A stretch of 64,000 nucleotides of DNA from Solimonas sp040066175. Lineage in GTDB: Bacteria > Pseudomonadota > Gammaproteobacteria > Nevskiales > Nevskiaceae. Below are positions 9,902-17,966 of this stretch, in pieces. Position 1 is the first letter of the stretch. Each line of letters begins with the position of its first letter. The stretch spans positions 131,562-195,561 of the forward strand of contig NZ_JBEAAM010000004.1 of NCBI RefSeq assembly GCF_040066175.1, in the 5' to 3' direction. The notes below the pieces were generated by a model that saw only the letters and a list, made by a program, of their open reading frames with translations, had not been told where the DNA came from and made no database searches. The position numbers were made by a program, and so were the translations under genes.

Positions 9902-10357
9902 ATGCACAGCAGTGATGGGCGCGGCGCCGCACGGCCTCCGGTGTTGTTGCTGGTCGAGGACAATCCGGCCGACATCCGTCTGGCGCAGGAGGTGCTGCGC
10001 ATGGCCGGCTTCGAGCACGAATTGCTGCTGGCACGCGACGGGGAACAGGCGCTGCGGCTGCTGCGTCGCGGCAGCGGCTACGAATCGGCCCCGCGTCCGG
10101 CGCTGGTGCTGCTCGATCTGAACCTGCCGCGGCTTGACGGGCGCAGCGTGCTGCGCGAGATCAAGCAGGATCCGGCGCTCCTGCGGATCCCCGTGATCGT
10201 CCTGAGCACATCCAAGGCCGACAGCGACGTCAGTGCCTGCTACGACGCCCATGCCAACTGCTACTTGGTCAAGCCGGTGGACGTGCTCGAATTCACCCGG
10301 CTGGTCGAACTGATCCGCGACTTCTGGTTCGGTGTGGTGCAGTTGCCGCCGGCCTGA
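9902..10357 (+). CDS. single-domain response regulator, Rcp1-like
   Basis: A 151-residue stand-alone receiver domain. Phosphorylation machinery is complete: acidic pocket in VEDN (Glu19-Asp20), acceptor Asp72 in LLDLNLPRLDG, Ser102/Thr103 switch position and Lys124 in VKPVD. The extended loop between the third and fourth elements and the LNLPRLDG form are typical of the Rcp1 group that partners with phytochrome-type or hybrid kinases. No kinase gene is in the window, so the partner is unknown. The ATG at 9902 has GGAG seven bases upstream. It is divergent from the EamA transporter. Confidence 0.9.
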   Translation: MHSSDGRGAARPPVLLLVEDNPADIRLAQEVLRMAGFEHELLLARDGEQALRLLRRGSGYESAPRPALVLLDLNLPRLDGRSVLREIKQDPALLRIPVIVLSTSKADSDVSACYDAHANCYLVKPVDVLEFTRLVELIRDFWFGVVQLPPA

Positions 10358-10402
10358 GCGGCTGGCTGGACCGCGCGCGGCCGAGCCTTGAAAATACCGC
10401 GT

Positions 10403-10428
10403 CCCGCCCCCAGTTGCGGTGGGGCGGG
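10403..10428 (+). other. hairpin in the leader of the FmdB gene
   Basis: CCCGCCCC (10403-10410) pairs perfectly with GGGGCGGG (10421-10428) around a 10-base loop. There is no T-tract. It may stop transcription from the response regulator gene or shape the leader of the next gene. Confidence 0.35.
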
Positions 10429-10445
10429 TCCATCCGAGGTCGATC

Positions 10446-10724
10446 ATGCCGATTTACGAGTACGTCTGCACCGCCTGCGGTGCCGAATCCGAAGTCATGC
10501 ACAAGGTGTCCGAAAGCCCCGGCGAGTGCCCCGCCTGCGGCAAGGCGAAGCTGGCCAAACTGATGTCGGCCGCCGGCTTCCGGCTCGGCGGCGGTGGCTG
10601 GTACGAGACGGACTTCAAGTCCGGCAACAAGCGCAATCTCGCCGGCAACGACGGCGCCTCGGCCTGCACGCCGGCAGGCTGCGACAAGCCGGGCTGCGCC
10701 GCCAAGGCGGAAGCATCGGCCTGA
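10446..10724 (+). CDS. FmdB-type zinc ribbon protein
   Basis: A 92-residue protein with the FmdB zinc ribbon at its N terminus: MPIYEY followed by Cys8-x2-Cys11 and Cys28-x2-Cys31. The middle has the usual FRLGGGGWYETDFK element of the family. The tail is Ala/Lys/Cys-rich with two further cysteines and looks disordered. The family was named for a putative regulator, but most members have no proven role. GAGG stands six bases before the ATG. It is followed at 41 bases by the DUF502 gene and, past a promoter, aspS. Confidence 0.88.
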   Translation: MPIYEYVCTACGAESEVMHKVSESPGECPACGKAKLAKLMSAAGFRLGGGGWYETDFKSGNKRNLAGNDGASACTPAGCDKPGCAAKAEASA

Positions 10725-10765
10725 GCCACGGCGCCCGGCGGCACGCGGGCGCGGAGTCGTTCGAC

Positions 10766-11389
10766 TTGAGCAATCTTCTCCGTCGCTGGCTGATCGCCGG
10801 CATGCTGATCTGGCTGCCGCTGGGCGCCACGCTGCTGGTCATCCGCTTCGTCATCAACCTGCTCGATACGAGCCTGCTGCTGATTCCCGAGGTCTATCGG
10901 CCCGACATCCCCGGGCTCGGCGCGCTGCTGTCGATCGTCCTGGTGCTCGGGACCGGTGCGATCGCCGCGAACTACCTGGGTGGCCGCGTGGTGGTCTGGA
11001 CCGAGGCCATGCTCGGCCGCATCCCGCTGGTCCGCACGGTGTATGGCGGGATCAAGAAGCTGGCGGAGACGATCTTTTCCGACAAATCGGTGTCGTTCCG
11101 GCAGCCGATCCTGATCGAGTATCCGCGCAAGGGGCTGTGGTCGGTGGCCTTCATCACCGGCGATCCGATCGGCGAGGTGCAGGACAAGACCGCCGAGCAC
11201 GTGCTGACCTGCTTCGTGCCCACCACGCCGAATCCGACCTCCGGCTTCATCGTGCTGGTCCCGGAGAAGGACATCATCCGCCTCGACATGCCGGTCGAAC
11301 AGGCCATGCGGCTGGTGATTTCGCTGGGCGTGGTGACGCCGGACGTCCTGCCGCGCAAGAACGGCGACGCGGCCAGCGATCGCCTCTGA
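10766..11389 (+). CDS. DUF502 family membrane protein
   Basis: An integral membrane protein of the DUF502 family, with two N-terminal hydrophobic helices (about residues 7-30 and 50-75) followed by a soluble domain containing VRTVYGGIKKLAET and FVPTTPNPTSGF, the hallmark blocks. No ATG precedes the first helix in frame. A TTG at 10766 with GGAG ten bases upstream gives LSNLLRRWLIAG, matching where relatives start. The next ATG (10802) would remove half of the first helix, so the TTG is preferred. Function is unknown; the gene is commonly found beside aspS. Confidence 0.85.
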   Translation: MSNLLRRWLIAGMLIWLPLGATLLVIRFVINLLDTSLLLIPEVYRPDIPGLGALLSIVLVLGTGAIAANYLGGRVVVWTEAMLGRIPLVRTVYGGIKKLAETIFSDKSVSFRQPILIEYPRKGLWSVAFITGDPIGEVQDKTAEHVLTCFVPTTPNPTSGFIVLVPEKDIIRLDMPVEQAMRLVISLGVVTPDVLPRKNGDAASDRL

Positions 11390-11407
11390 GGCCTGCGCCG
11401 GCGCCGT

Positions 11408-11436
11408 TCGACAGCGTGCCGCCGGATTCATACACT
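11408..11436 (+). promoter_or_regulatory. candidate sigma-70 promoter of aspS
   Basis: TCGACA (11408-11413, one mismatch to the -35 consensus), exactly 17 bases, then TACACT (11431-11436). It lies 107 bases before the aspS ATG and gives a leader of about 100 bases. Confidence 0.6.
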
Positions 11437-11542
11437 ACGCGGCTTCCTGACGAGCCCCCGCCACGCCGGCGGCGGTCCGCCTCGCGCCAGGCGACTCCCG
11501 CCGGGCCGCCCTTTCGATTGACCAGACGATTCATCAGCAAAC

Positions 11543-13318
11543 ATGCGTAGTCATTACTGTGGCCAGGTGACGGAGCGGCAGGTCGGCGAGACCGTGACCG
11601 TCTGCGGCTGGGTTCATCGCCGCCGCGACCACGGCGGCGTCATCTTCATCGACCTGCGCGACCGCGAGGGCCTGCTGCAGTGCGTGTTCGACCCGGACAC
11701 GAAGGGCGCCTTCGAGGCGGCCGATCGCCTGCGTTCGGAGTATGTCGTGCAGATCAGCGGCCGCGTGCGCCTGCGCCCAGCCGGCACCGAAAATGCGCAG
11801 CTGACCACCGGCAAGATCGAGGTACTGGGCCAGTCGGTCAACCTGCTGAATCGCGCCGAGACGCCGCCGTTCCACCCGGACGACGAGACGGTGGGCGAGG
11901 ACACGCGCCTGAAGTACCGCTACATCGACCTGCGCCGGCCCGAGATGCAGAAGAACCTGCGCCTGCGCCACGACGTGATCAAGCGCATCCGCGATTTCAT
12001 GGATGCCAATGGCTTCGTCGATGTCGAGACGCCGATCCTGACCAAGGCGACGCCGGAAGGCGCGCGCGATTACCTGGTGCCGTCGCGCACGCACCCGGGC
12101 CAGTTCTTCGCGCTGCCGCAGTCGCCGCAGCTGTTCAAGCAACTGCTGATGATGTCGGGCCTGGACCGCTACTACCAGATCGCGCGCTGCTTCCGCGACG
12201 AGGACCTGCGCGCCGACCGCCAGCCGGAGTTCACGCAGCTCGACGTCGAGACCTCGTTCATGTCGCAGGATCAGATCATGGATCTGATCGAAAGGCTGGT
12301 GAAGGATCTGTTCCAGGCGGTGCTTGGTGTGGATCTGGGCACGCTGCCGCACATGGCCTATGCCGAGGCGATGCAGCGCTACGGCTCCGACAAGCCGGAC
12401 CTGCGCAACCCGCTGGAGCTGGTCGAGGTCGCCGATCTGGTCAGGGATGTCGATTTCAAGGTCTTCGCCAGCCCGGCGAACGATCCGAAGTGTCGCGTCG
12501 CCGCGCTGCGCGTGCCGGGCGGCCGCGAGAAGCTGTCGCGCGGCGAGATCGACAAGTGCACCGAGTTCGTCAAGATCTACGGTGCGAAAGGCCTGGCCTA
12601 CATCGTCGTCAACGACAAGGCGAGGGGCCGTGACGGCCTGCAGTCGCCGATCGTCAAGAACCTGCACGACCGCGCGCTCGCCGGCATTCTCGAACGCACC
12701 GGCGCCCAGGACGGCGACGTGATCTTCTTCGGTGCCGACAAGTGGAAGATCGTTTGCGACGCGCTCGGCGCACTGCGCCTCAAGCTCGGCCACGATCTGG
12801 GCCTCACCGCGCCGGGCTGGAAGGCACTGTGGGTCATCGACTGGCCGATGTTCGAGTACGACGACGAGGCCGGGCGCTGGGTGTCGCTGCACCATCCGTT
12901 CACCGCGCCCAAGCCCTTCGACGCCGACGCGCTGCGCGCGAATCCGGGGGCGACGCTGTCGCAGGGATACGACATCGTCCTCAACGGGATCGAGATCGGC
13001 GGCGGCTCGGTGCGTATCCATACCGCGGCCGTGCAGCAGGCGGTGTTCGAGCTGCTCGGCATCGGTCCGGAGGAGCAGCAGCAGAAGTTCGGCTTCCTGT
13101 TGCAGGCGCTGTCCTACGGTGCGCCGCCACATGGGGGCATCGCACTCGGGCTCGACCGCCTGGTGATGCTGATGGCCGGCCGGCCGAGCATCCGCGACGT
13201 CATCGCCTTCCCCAAGACGCAGACCGCCCACTGCCCGATGACCGACGCGCCCAGCAGCGTCGATGCGCGGCAGCTGCGGGAACTGCACATCCGTTCGACG
13301 GTCCAGTCCAAGGCCTGA
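11543..13318 (+). CDS. aspS: aspartyl-tRNA synthetase
   Basis: Charges tRNA with aspartate. At 591 residues it is the long bacterial type. It has an N-terminal OB-fold anticodon-binding domain (WVHRRRDHGGVIFIDLRDREG), class II motif 2 (FRDEDLRADRQPEFTQLD), the inserted GAD domain typical of bacteria (about 290-410), and motif 3 at the end (GIALGLDRLVML). Whether it also charges tRNA-Asn cannot be decided here. It has its own promoter and is followed at 21 bases by a lipoprotein gene on the same strand. Confidence 0.97.
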   Translation: MRSHYCGQVTERQVGETVTVCGWVHRRRDHGGVIFIDLRDREGLLQCVFDPDTKGAFEAADRLRSEYVVQISGRVRLRPAGTENAQLTTGKIEVLGQSVNLLNRAETPPFHPDDETVGEDTRLKYRYIDLRRPEMQKNLRLRHDVIKRIRDFMDANGFVDVETPILTKATPEGARDYLVPSRTHPGQFFALPQSPQLFKQLLMMSGLDRYYQIARCFRDEDLRADRQPEFTQLDVETSFMSQDQIMDLIERLVKDLFQAVLGVDLGTLPHMAYAEAMQRYGSDKPDLRNPLELVEVADLVRDVDFKVFASPANDPKCRVAALRVPGGREKLSRGEIDKCTEFVKIYGAKGLAYIVVNDKARGRDGLQSPIVKNLHDRALAGILERTGAQDGDVIFFGADKWKIVCDALGALRLKLGHDLGLTAPGWKALWVIDWPMFEYDDEAGRWVSLHHPFTAPKPFDADALRANPGATLSQGYDIVLNGIEIGGGSVRIHTAAVQQAVFELLGIGPEEQQQKFGFLLQALSYGAPPHGGIALGLDRLVMLMAGRPSIRDVIAFPKTQTAHCPMTDAPSSVDARQLRELHIRSTVQSKA

Positions 13319-13339
13319 TACCTCGTGGAGCTCTCCCGC

Positions 13340-14752
13340 ATGTCCCGCATCCGCCGTCCGCTGTTCATCGCCGTCGTGGCGCTGTCGCCGGCTCTGCTCG
13401 CCGCCTGCAACATCAACGGCATCGGCAGCGGCAACAAGCTGGAGACGCTCGAGATCAGCCGCCAGACGGCACTGATCGACCGCAGCAGTCCTGCGTCCTA
13501 TGTCTGTTTCACCGACAAGCTGCAGTTGATCGGCACGTTCACCAACGGTGGCCGGGCGGACTACAGCGCGCGGGGACGCTGGCGGTCCTCGAATCCGGAT
13601 ATCGTGGCCGTGAGCAACGGCGACATCCTGTTCCCGGGCAGCACCACGACTGCCTATGCCTCGGGCACGATCGTGCCCAAGGCCGAAGGCACCGCGACGA
13701 TCACCGCGGAATTCGTCGGGCTGAGCGCCAGCTACGACGTCGAGGTGCGCCGGCTGCCGGACGATGCCATCCAGCTCACCGAGTCGGCGATCACGCTGGC
13801 GCCGGAGACGGTGCGCGGCCTGAGCCTGACCGCCGACGTGGACGGCTACCTGCTCAACGTCACCGGCGCGGCGAACTGGTCGTTCGTCGATGAGGGCAGC
13901 GGCGTCACCGCGGCCGATTTCGCGACGATCGGCGTCGGCAGCGGCATCGTCGTCGCCAAGCTCGCCGACAATCTGCCGGTCACGCTGCGCGCCCGTGCCG
14001 AATTCCCGCTGTGCCAGGATACCGGCGGGACCGACCCGCTGCGCTACGAGGCCGACGTGACCGTCGCACCGCTCACCGGCCTGACCCTGGAGCGCGAGTT
14101 CACCGATGCGCCGAACGACGAGCTGATCGTCGGCACGACCGAGGCGTTCAAGGTGACCGGACACTTCGACAGCGGTGCGGTACAGGATCTGACCGGACAG
14201 GTGCCGCTGAAGAGCGACAACGTCGAGGTCGCGACGGCCCTGGCGCTGGTGCGCAACATCGTCAGCGCGCTCAAGGCGGGAACGGTCGGCATCACCGCCG
14301 TCTATGGCGGCGACGATGGCAACAATGCCGCGGACGACCGCGATCCGCCGCAGGTGGACAGCAACACGGTCACGCTCAACACCGTCGTCGGCGAACTGCA
14401 GGGGTTCACGATCGCGCCGCTCGACGCCACGCTCAAGGCGCTGGGGCGACAGCAGTTCACCGCGACCGGCACCTTCCTGGTCAACGGCGAGACGCGCAGC
14501 CAGCCGATCACGCGCGGCGTGTCGTGGCTGGTGACGACGACCGACGGCAAGGCCACCGCCGCGGCGTCCTACTCGAATGCGCTCGGTTCGGCGGGGCTGG
14601 TCGCCTCGCTGCTGCCGCAGGCGGACACGGTGAAGGTCAAGGCGACGCGCGGCAGCGGCGACAGCGCGCAGAGCCAGGAGACGACGCTGTGCATCTACAC
14701 GCCGGACACGGCTGCGCCCGATTGCCCGCCGCCCAGCGACGGCAACCCCTGA
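13340..14752 (+). CDS. Ig-like-domain lipoprotein, function unknown
   Basis: A 470-residue predicted lipoprotein. The signal peptide ends in LLAAC, putting the lipidated Cys at residue 23. The rest is beta-rich and looks like three to four bacterial Ig-like (Big-2 type) domains, with repeated phrases such as W(R)SSNPDIVAVSNGD and GTATITAEFVG. Its role is unknown. The ATG at 13340 has GGAG nine bases upstream. It sits directly behind aspS and ends in a hairpin, so it may depend on aspS transcription. A protein of similar design is encoded at 47134-48642. Confidence 0.8.
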   Translation: MSRIRRPLFIAVVALSPALLAACNINGIGSGNKLETLEISRQTALIDRSSPASYVCFTDKLQLIGTFTNGGRADYSARGRWRSSNPDIVAVSNGDILFPGSTTTAYASGTIVPKAEGTATITAEFVGLSASYDVEVRRLPDDAIQLTESAITLAPETVRGLSLTADVDGYLLNVTGAANWSFVDEGSGVTAADFATIGVGSGIVVAKLADNLPVTLRARAEFPLCQDTGGTDPLRYEADVTVAPLTGLTLEREFTDAPNDELIVGTTEAFKVTGHFDSGAVQDLTGQVPLKSDNVEVATALALVRNIVSALKAGTVGITAVYGGDDGNNAADDRDPPQVDSNTVTLNTVVGELQGFTIAPLDATLKALGRQQFTATGTFLVNGETRSQPITRGVSWLVTTTDGKATAAASYSNALGSAGLVASLLPQADTVKVKATRGSGDSAQSQETTLCIYTPDTAAPDCPPPSDGNP

Positions 14753-14755
14753 TCG

Positions 14756-14775
14756 TGCGGCGGCGAACCGCCGCA
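14756..14775 (+). terminator. hairpin after the Ig-like lipoprotein gene
   Basis: TGCGGCGG (14756-14763) pairs with CCGCCGCA (14768-14775), loop CGAA. There is no T-run, so it is a possible but imperfect terminator. Confidence 0.35.
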
Positions 14776-14821
14776 TGCGGCGCACGGACGACAAAGGGTA
14801 GGGTTCGGTCCACCCGCGCGC

Positions 14822-14827
14822 TACAAT
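14822..14827 (+). promoter_or_regulatory. candidate -10 element for the nadA cluster
   Basis: TACAAT, one mismatch to consensus, 55 bases before the nadA ATG. No convincing -35 at 16-18 bases. Confidence 0.4.
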
Positions 14828-14881
14828 AGCTTGTTGTTCGGAGCGGACATTTCCGCCGCAGGGCATGCCGGAGGCCTGGAT

Positions 14882-15979
14882 ATGGCAGCCGTTCTCAAAT
14901 TCGATGACTTCAATCTGCTGGACGACGGCGAGTGCGACGCACGCATCGTCGCGGCGAAGCGCGTGCTCGGTGAGCGTCTGTGCATCCTCGGTCATCACTA
15001 CCAGCGCAACGAAGTCTTCAAGCACGCCGACTTCTCCGGCGACTCGCTCAAGCTGTCGCAGATGGCGGCCAAGACCCGCGCCGAGTTCATCGTCTTCTGC
15101 GGCGTGCACTTCATGGCCGAGGTGGCCGACATCGTCACCGGCGGCGAGCGCACGGTCATCCTCCCGGACCTGGCCGCCGGCTGCTCGATGGCGGACATGG
15201 CGAATCTGGCCAAGGTCAACAAGTGCTGGCAGGAACTGGCGGGCGTGCTCGATCCCGACCAGGCCGTGACGCCGGTCACCTACATCAATTCGGCCGCGGA
15301 CCTGAAGGCGTTTTGCGGCAGCCATGGCGGCATCGTCTGCACGTCGAGCAACGCGCGCGCGGTGCTCGAATGGTCGTTCGCGCGACGTGAGAAAGTCCTG
15401 TTTTTCCCGGACCAGCACCTCGGCCGCAACACCGCCTTCGACATGGGCATCCCGCTCGACGAGATGGTGGTGTGGGATTTCAGCAAGCCGCTGGGCGGGC
15501 TGACGGCCGAAGCGATCCGCAAGGCGAAGATGATCCTGTGGAAGGGCTTCTGCTCGGTGCACCAGATGTTCCAGCCGGCGCATATCGAGCATTTCCGGAC
15601 GCGCGTGCCGCACGGCAAGGTCATCAGCCATCCGGAGAATGCCTTCGAGGTCTGCCGGAAATCCGACTTCGTCGGCAGCACCGAATACATCCTGCGCACG
15701 GTGCGCGCCTCGCATCCGGGCGATCACTGGCTGGTCGGTACCGAGCTGAACCTGGTCAACCGCCTCGCCGACGAGATGAAGCCGCATGGCGTCACCGTCG
15801 AGTTCATGTCGCCGACCGTGTGCATGTGCTCGACGATGTTCCGTACCGATCCGCAGCACCTGGCATGGACGCTGGACAACCTCGTCGCCGGCAAGGTGGT
15901 CAACCAGATCCGGGTGCCCGCCGAGGTTGCGAGGCCGGCACGTGCCGCCCTCGATCTGATGCTGGAAGTCGTCGATTAA
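14882..15979 (+). CDS. nadA: quinolinate synthase
   Basis: Condenses iminoaspartate with dihydroxyacetone phosphate to quinolinate, using a [4Fe-4S] cluster; first committed enzyme product for NadC. The 365-residue protein has the GHHYQRNEV substrate motif and three well-placed cysteines, in FIVFCGVHFMAE, GIVCTSSNA and PTVCMCSTM, matching the cluster ligands. The ATG at 14882 follows GGAGG at seven bases; the frame is open upstream but a longer start is not supported. It heads the long cofactor cluster and glyA follows after 20 bases. Confidence 0.95.
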   Translation: MAAVLKFDDFNLLDDGECDARIVAAKRVLGERLCILGHHYQRNEVFKHADFSGDSLKLSQMAAKTRAEFIVFCGVHFMAEVADIVTGGERTVILPDLAAGCSMADMANLAKVNKCWQELAGVLDPDQAVTPVTYINSAADLKAFCGSHGGIVCTSSNARAVLEWSFARREKVLFFPDQHLGRNTAFDMGIPLDEMVVWDFSKPLGGLTAEAIRKAKMILWKGFCSVHQMFQPAHIEHFRTRVPHGKVISHPENAFEVCRKSDFVGSTEYILRTVRASHPGDHWLVGTELNLVNRLADEMKPHGVTVEFMSPTVCMCSTMFRTDPQHLAWTLDNLVAGKVVNQIRVPAEVARPARAALDLMLEVVD

Positions 15980-15999
15980 CGCCTCACGAGTAATAGCCG

Positions 16000-17286
16000 A
16001 TGTGGACCAACGCCCCGAGCCTCGCCCAATTCGATCCTGAGCTGAACGCCGCGCTGCTCAAGGAAGCCCGCCGCCAGGAGGCGCACATCGAGCTGATCGC
16101 GTCCGAGAACTACGCCAGCCCGGCGGTGATGCAGGCGCAGGGTTCGCAGCTGACCAACAAGTACGCGGAAGGTTATCCCGGCAAGCGCTATTACGGCGGC
16201 TGCGAGTATGTCGATATCGCCGAGACGCTGGCGATCGAGCGCGTCAAGCAGATCTTTGACTGCGACTACGCCAACGTGCAGCCACACTCTGGCGCCCAGG
16301 CCAACGCGGCGGTCTTTCTCGCGCTGGTCAGCCCCGGCGACACGGTGATGGGCATGAATCTCGCCCAGGGCGGTCATCTCACTCATGGCAATCCGGCGAA
16401 TTTCTCCGGCAAGCAGTACAGGATCGTGCCCTACGGCCTCGATCCGGCCACCGGCCTGATCGACTACGACGAGATGGCGCGCATCGCGCTGGAGACGAAG
16501 CCGAAGATGATCATCGGCGGCTTCTCGGCGTATTCGCGGGTCAAGGACTGGAAGCGCATGCGCGAGATCGCCGACCAGGTCGGCGCGTGGTTCTGGGTGG
16601 ACATGGCGCACATCGCCGGCCTGGTCGCCGCCGGCGAGTACCCGAGTCCGCTGCCGCACGCGCACGTGGTCACCTCGACGACCCACAAGACGCTGCGCGG
16701 CCCGCGCGGCGGCATCATCCTGTCCAAGGGCCAGCCCGAGGAGTTCAACAAGAAGCTCAACTCGGCGGTGTTCCCCGGCATCCAGGGCGGCCCGCTGATG
16801 CACGTGATCGCCGCCAAGGCGGTGGCCTTCAAGGAGGCACTCGATCCCGGCTTCAAGATCTACCAAAAGCAGGTGATCGCCAATGCACGCGCGATGGCCA
16901 GGGTCCTGCTCGAGCGCGGCTACAAAGTCGTGTCCGGCGGCACCGACAATCATCTGTTCCTGCTCGACCTGATCGCCAAGAACGTCACCGGCAAGGACGC
17001 CGAGGCCGCGCTGGGCAAGGCGCACCTCACCGTCAACAAGAACTCGGTGCCCAACGATCCGAAGTCGCCGTTCGTGACCTCGGGCCTGCGCCTGGGTTCA
17101 CCGGCCTCGACGACGCGCGGCTTCAAGGAAGCCGAGATGGCGCAGGTGGCGAACTGGATCGCCGACATCGTCGATGCGATGAGTGCCGGCGGCGATGTCG
17201 ATCGGGCGATCGCGCGCGTGCGCGGCGAGGTCGAGCAGCTGTGCGCGCGGTTCCCGGTGTATCAGGCCGCGCAGCGCGCGGCCTGA
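16000..17286 (+). CDS. glyA: serine hydroxymethyltransferase
   Basis: PLP enzyme interconverting serine and glycine and charging tetrahydrofolate with a one-carbon unit. At 428 residues it is full length. The PLP Lys is Lys230 in TTHKTLRGPRGG; IELIASENY and YAEGYPGKRYYGG are the standard N-terminal motifs. The one-carbon units feed folate metabolism, with folD 33 kb downstream. It is followed by a 29-bp heptamer-based inverted repeat that fills most of the gap to nrdR. Confidence 0.97.
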   Translation: MWTNAPSLAQFDPELNAALLKEARRQEAHIELIASENYASPAVMQAQGSQLTNKYAEGYPGKRYYGGCEYVDIAETLAIERVKQIFDCDYANVQPHSGAQANAAVFLALVSPGDTVMGMNLAQGGHLTHGNPANFSGKQYRIVPYGLDPATGLIDYDEMARIALETKPKMIIGGFSAYSRVKDWKRMREIADQVGAWFWVDMAHIAGLVAAGEYPSPLPHAHVVTSTTHKTLRGPRGGIILSKGQPEEFNKKLNSAVFPGIQGGPLMHVIAAKAVAFKEALDPGFKIYQKQVIANARAMARVLLERGYKVVSGGTDNHLFLLDLIAKNVTGKDAEAALGKAHLTVNKNSVPNDPKSPFVTSGLRLGSPASTTRGFKEAEMAQVANWIADIVDAMSAGGDVDRAIARVRGEVEQLCARFPVYQAAQRAA

Positions 17287-17287
17287 T

Positions 17288-17374
17288 GTGAGACGTGAGG
17301 AGTGAGACGTGAGACGTGATCAGCTAATGAACGCCGCTTGCAGTCGTCTCACGTCTCACGTCTCACGTCTCACG
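17288..17374. repeat. inverted repeat built from TGAGACG heptamers, copy 1
   Basis: Left arm 17288-17316 consists of direct copies of GTGAGAC/TGAGACG. Right arm 17345-17374 is the reverse complement, with four CGTCTCA units. The arms match at all but two or three of 29 positions around a 28-base loop. The RNA would form a very long hairpin between glyA and nrdR. A second copy lies between prpC and acnD (35312-35397). Confidence 0.85.
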
Positions 17375-17387
17375 AGCGTGTAGCGCG

Positions 17388-17927
17388 ATGCAATGCCCGT
17401 TCTGCAAGGCGCCGGACACCCGCGTGGTCGATTCGCGCCTGGCCGAGGACGGCACGCAGGTGCGGCGGCGGCGTGAGTGCGAAGCGTGCGGCGGGCGCTT
17501 CACGACCTTCGAGCGCGCGCAGCTGGCGATGCCCAACATCATCAAGCGCAGCGGCGATCCGGAGCCCTTCTCGGAGGACAAGCTGCGCCGCGGCATGGAA
17601 AGTGCGCTCTACAAGCGGCCGGTCACCGCCGAGCAGCTCGATCATGCGATCGAGAATCTGAAGCGCAAGCTGCGCGCGTCCTCGGAACGCGAAGTCCACT
17701 CGCAGCAGCTGGGCGAGTGGGTGATGGAGGAACTGCGTGACCTCGATCACGTCGCCTACGTGCGTTTCGCGTCGATATATCGCAGTTTCGAGGACGTCAA
17801 TGCCTTTCGCGAGGAGATCGAGCGCCTGCAGACCCTGCCCAGTGCCGAGGAGCGGCGCTCGCAGCTCTCGCTGATCGAGGAAAGCACCGGGAACCGTCAA
17901 TCGAGAGCCGGGAATCGTAAAAGCTGA
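17388..17927 (+). CDS. nrdR: transcriptional repressor of ribonucleotide reductase genes
   Basis: Zinc-ribbon/ATP-cone repressor that senses ATP/dATP and binds NrdR boxes of nrd genes. Zinc ligands are Cys3, Cys6, Cys31 and Cys34. The ATP-cone spans about residues 49-139 (IIKRSGDPEPFSEDKL onward). At 179 residues it is longer than the usual 150-160. The last 15 or so residues (STGNRQSRAGNRKS) are encoded by a heptamer repeat tract and have no family counterpart. nrdR between glyA and ribD is a common proteobacterial order. Confidence 0.96.
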   Translation: MQCPFCKAPDTRVVDSRLAEDGTQVRRRRECEACGGRFTTFERAQLAMPNIIKRSGDPEPFSEDKLRRGMESALYKRPVTAEQLDHAIENLKRKLRASSEREVHSQQLGEWVMEELRDLDHVAYVRFASIYRSFEDVNAFREEIERLQTLPSAEERRSQLSLIEESTGNRQSRAGNRKS

Positions 17928-17966
17928 AGCGCCGTGCCGACGATGTCCGACTCCCGAGTTCCCGTC
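17886..17966. repeat. GGGAATC-type heptamer repeat spanning the nrdR/ribD junction
   Basis: Degenerate copies of a GGGAATCG unit (17886-17917) supply the nrdR tail. Opposite-orientation copies (CGACTCCCG, GAGTTCCCG; 17945-17966) supply the first codons of ribD. CCGGGAATCG and CGACTCCCG can pair across the stop and start codons. Confidence 0.6.

Noticed and set aside
11534..15859. A 1441-codon open frame on the minus strand across aspS, the lipoprotein gene and nadA
   Set aside because: It is antisense to three well-identified genes and composed of low-complexity Arg/Ala/Val/Asp/His-rich sequence. Long antisense frames are a by-product of GC-rich codon usage.
17288..17374. The heptamer inverted repeat as a CRISPR or a simple terminator
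   Set aside because: The 7-base units are too short and contiguous for CRISPR, and there is no T-tract after the stem. It is listed as a repeat element instead.
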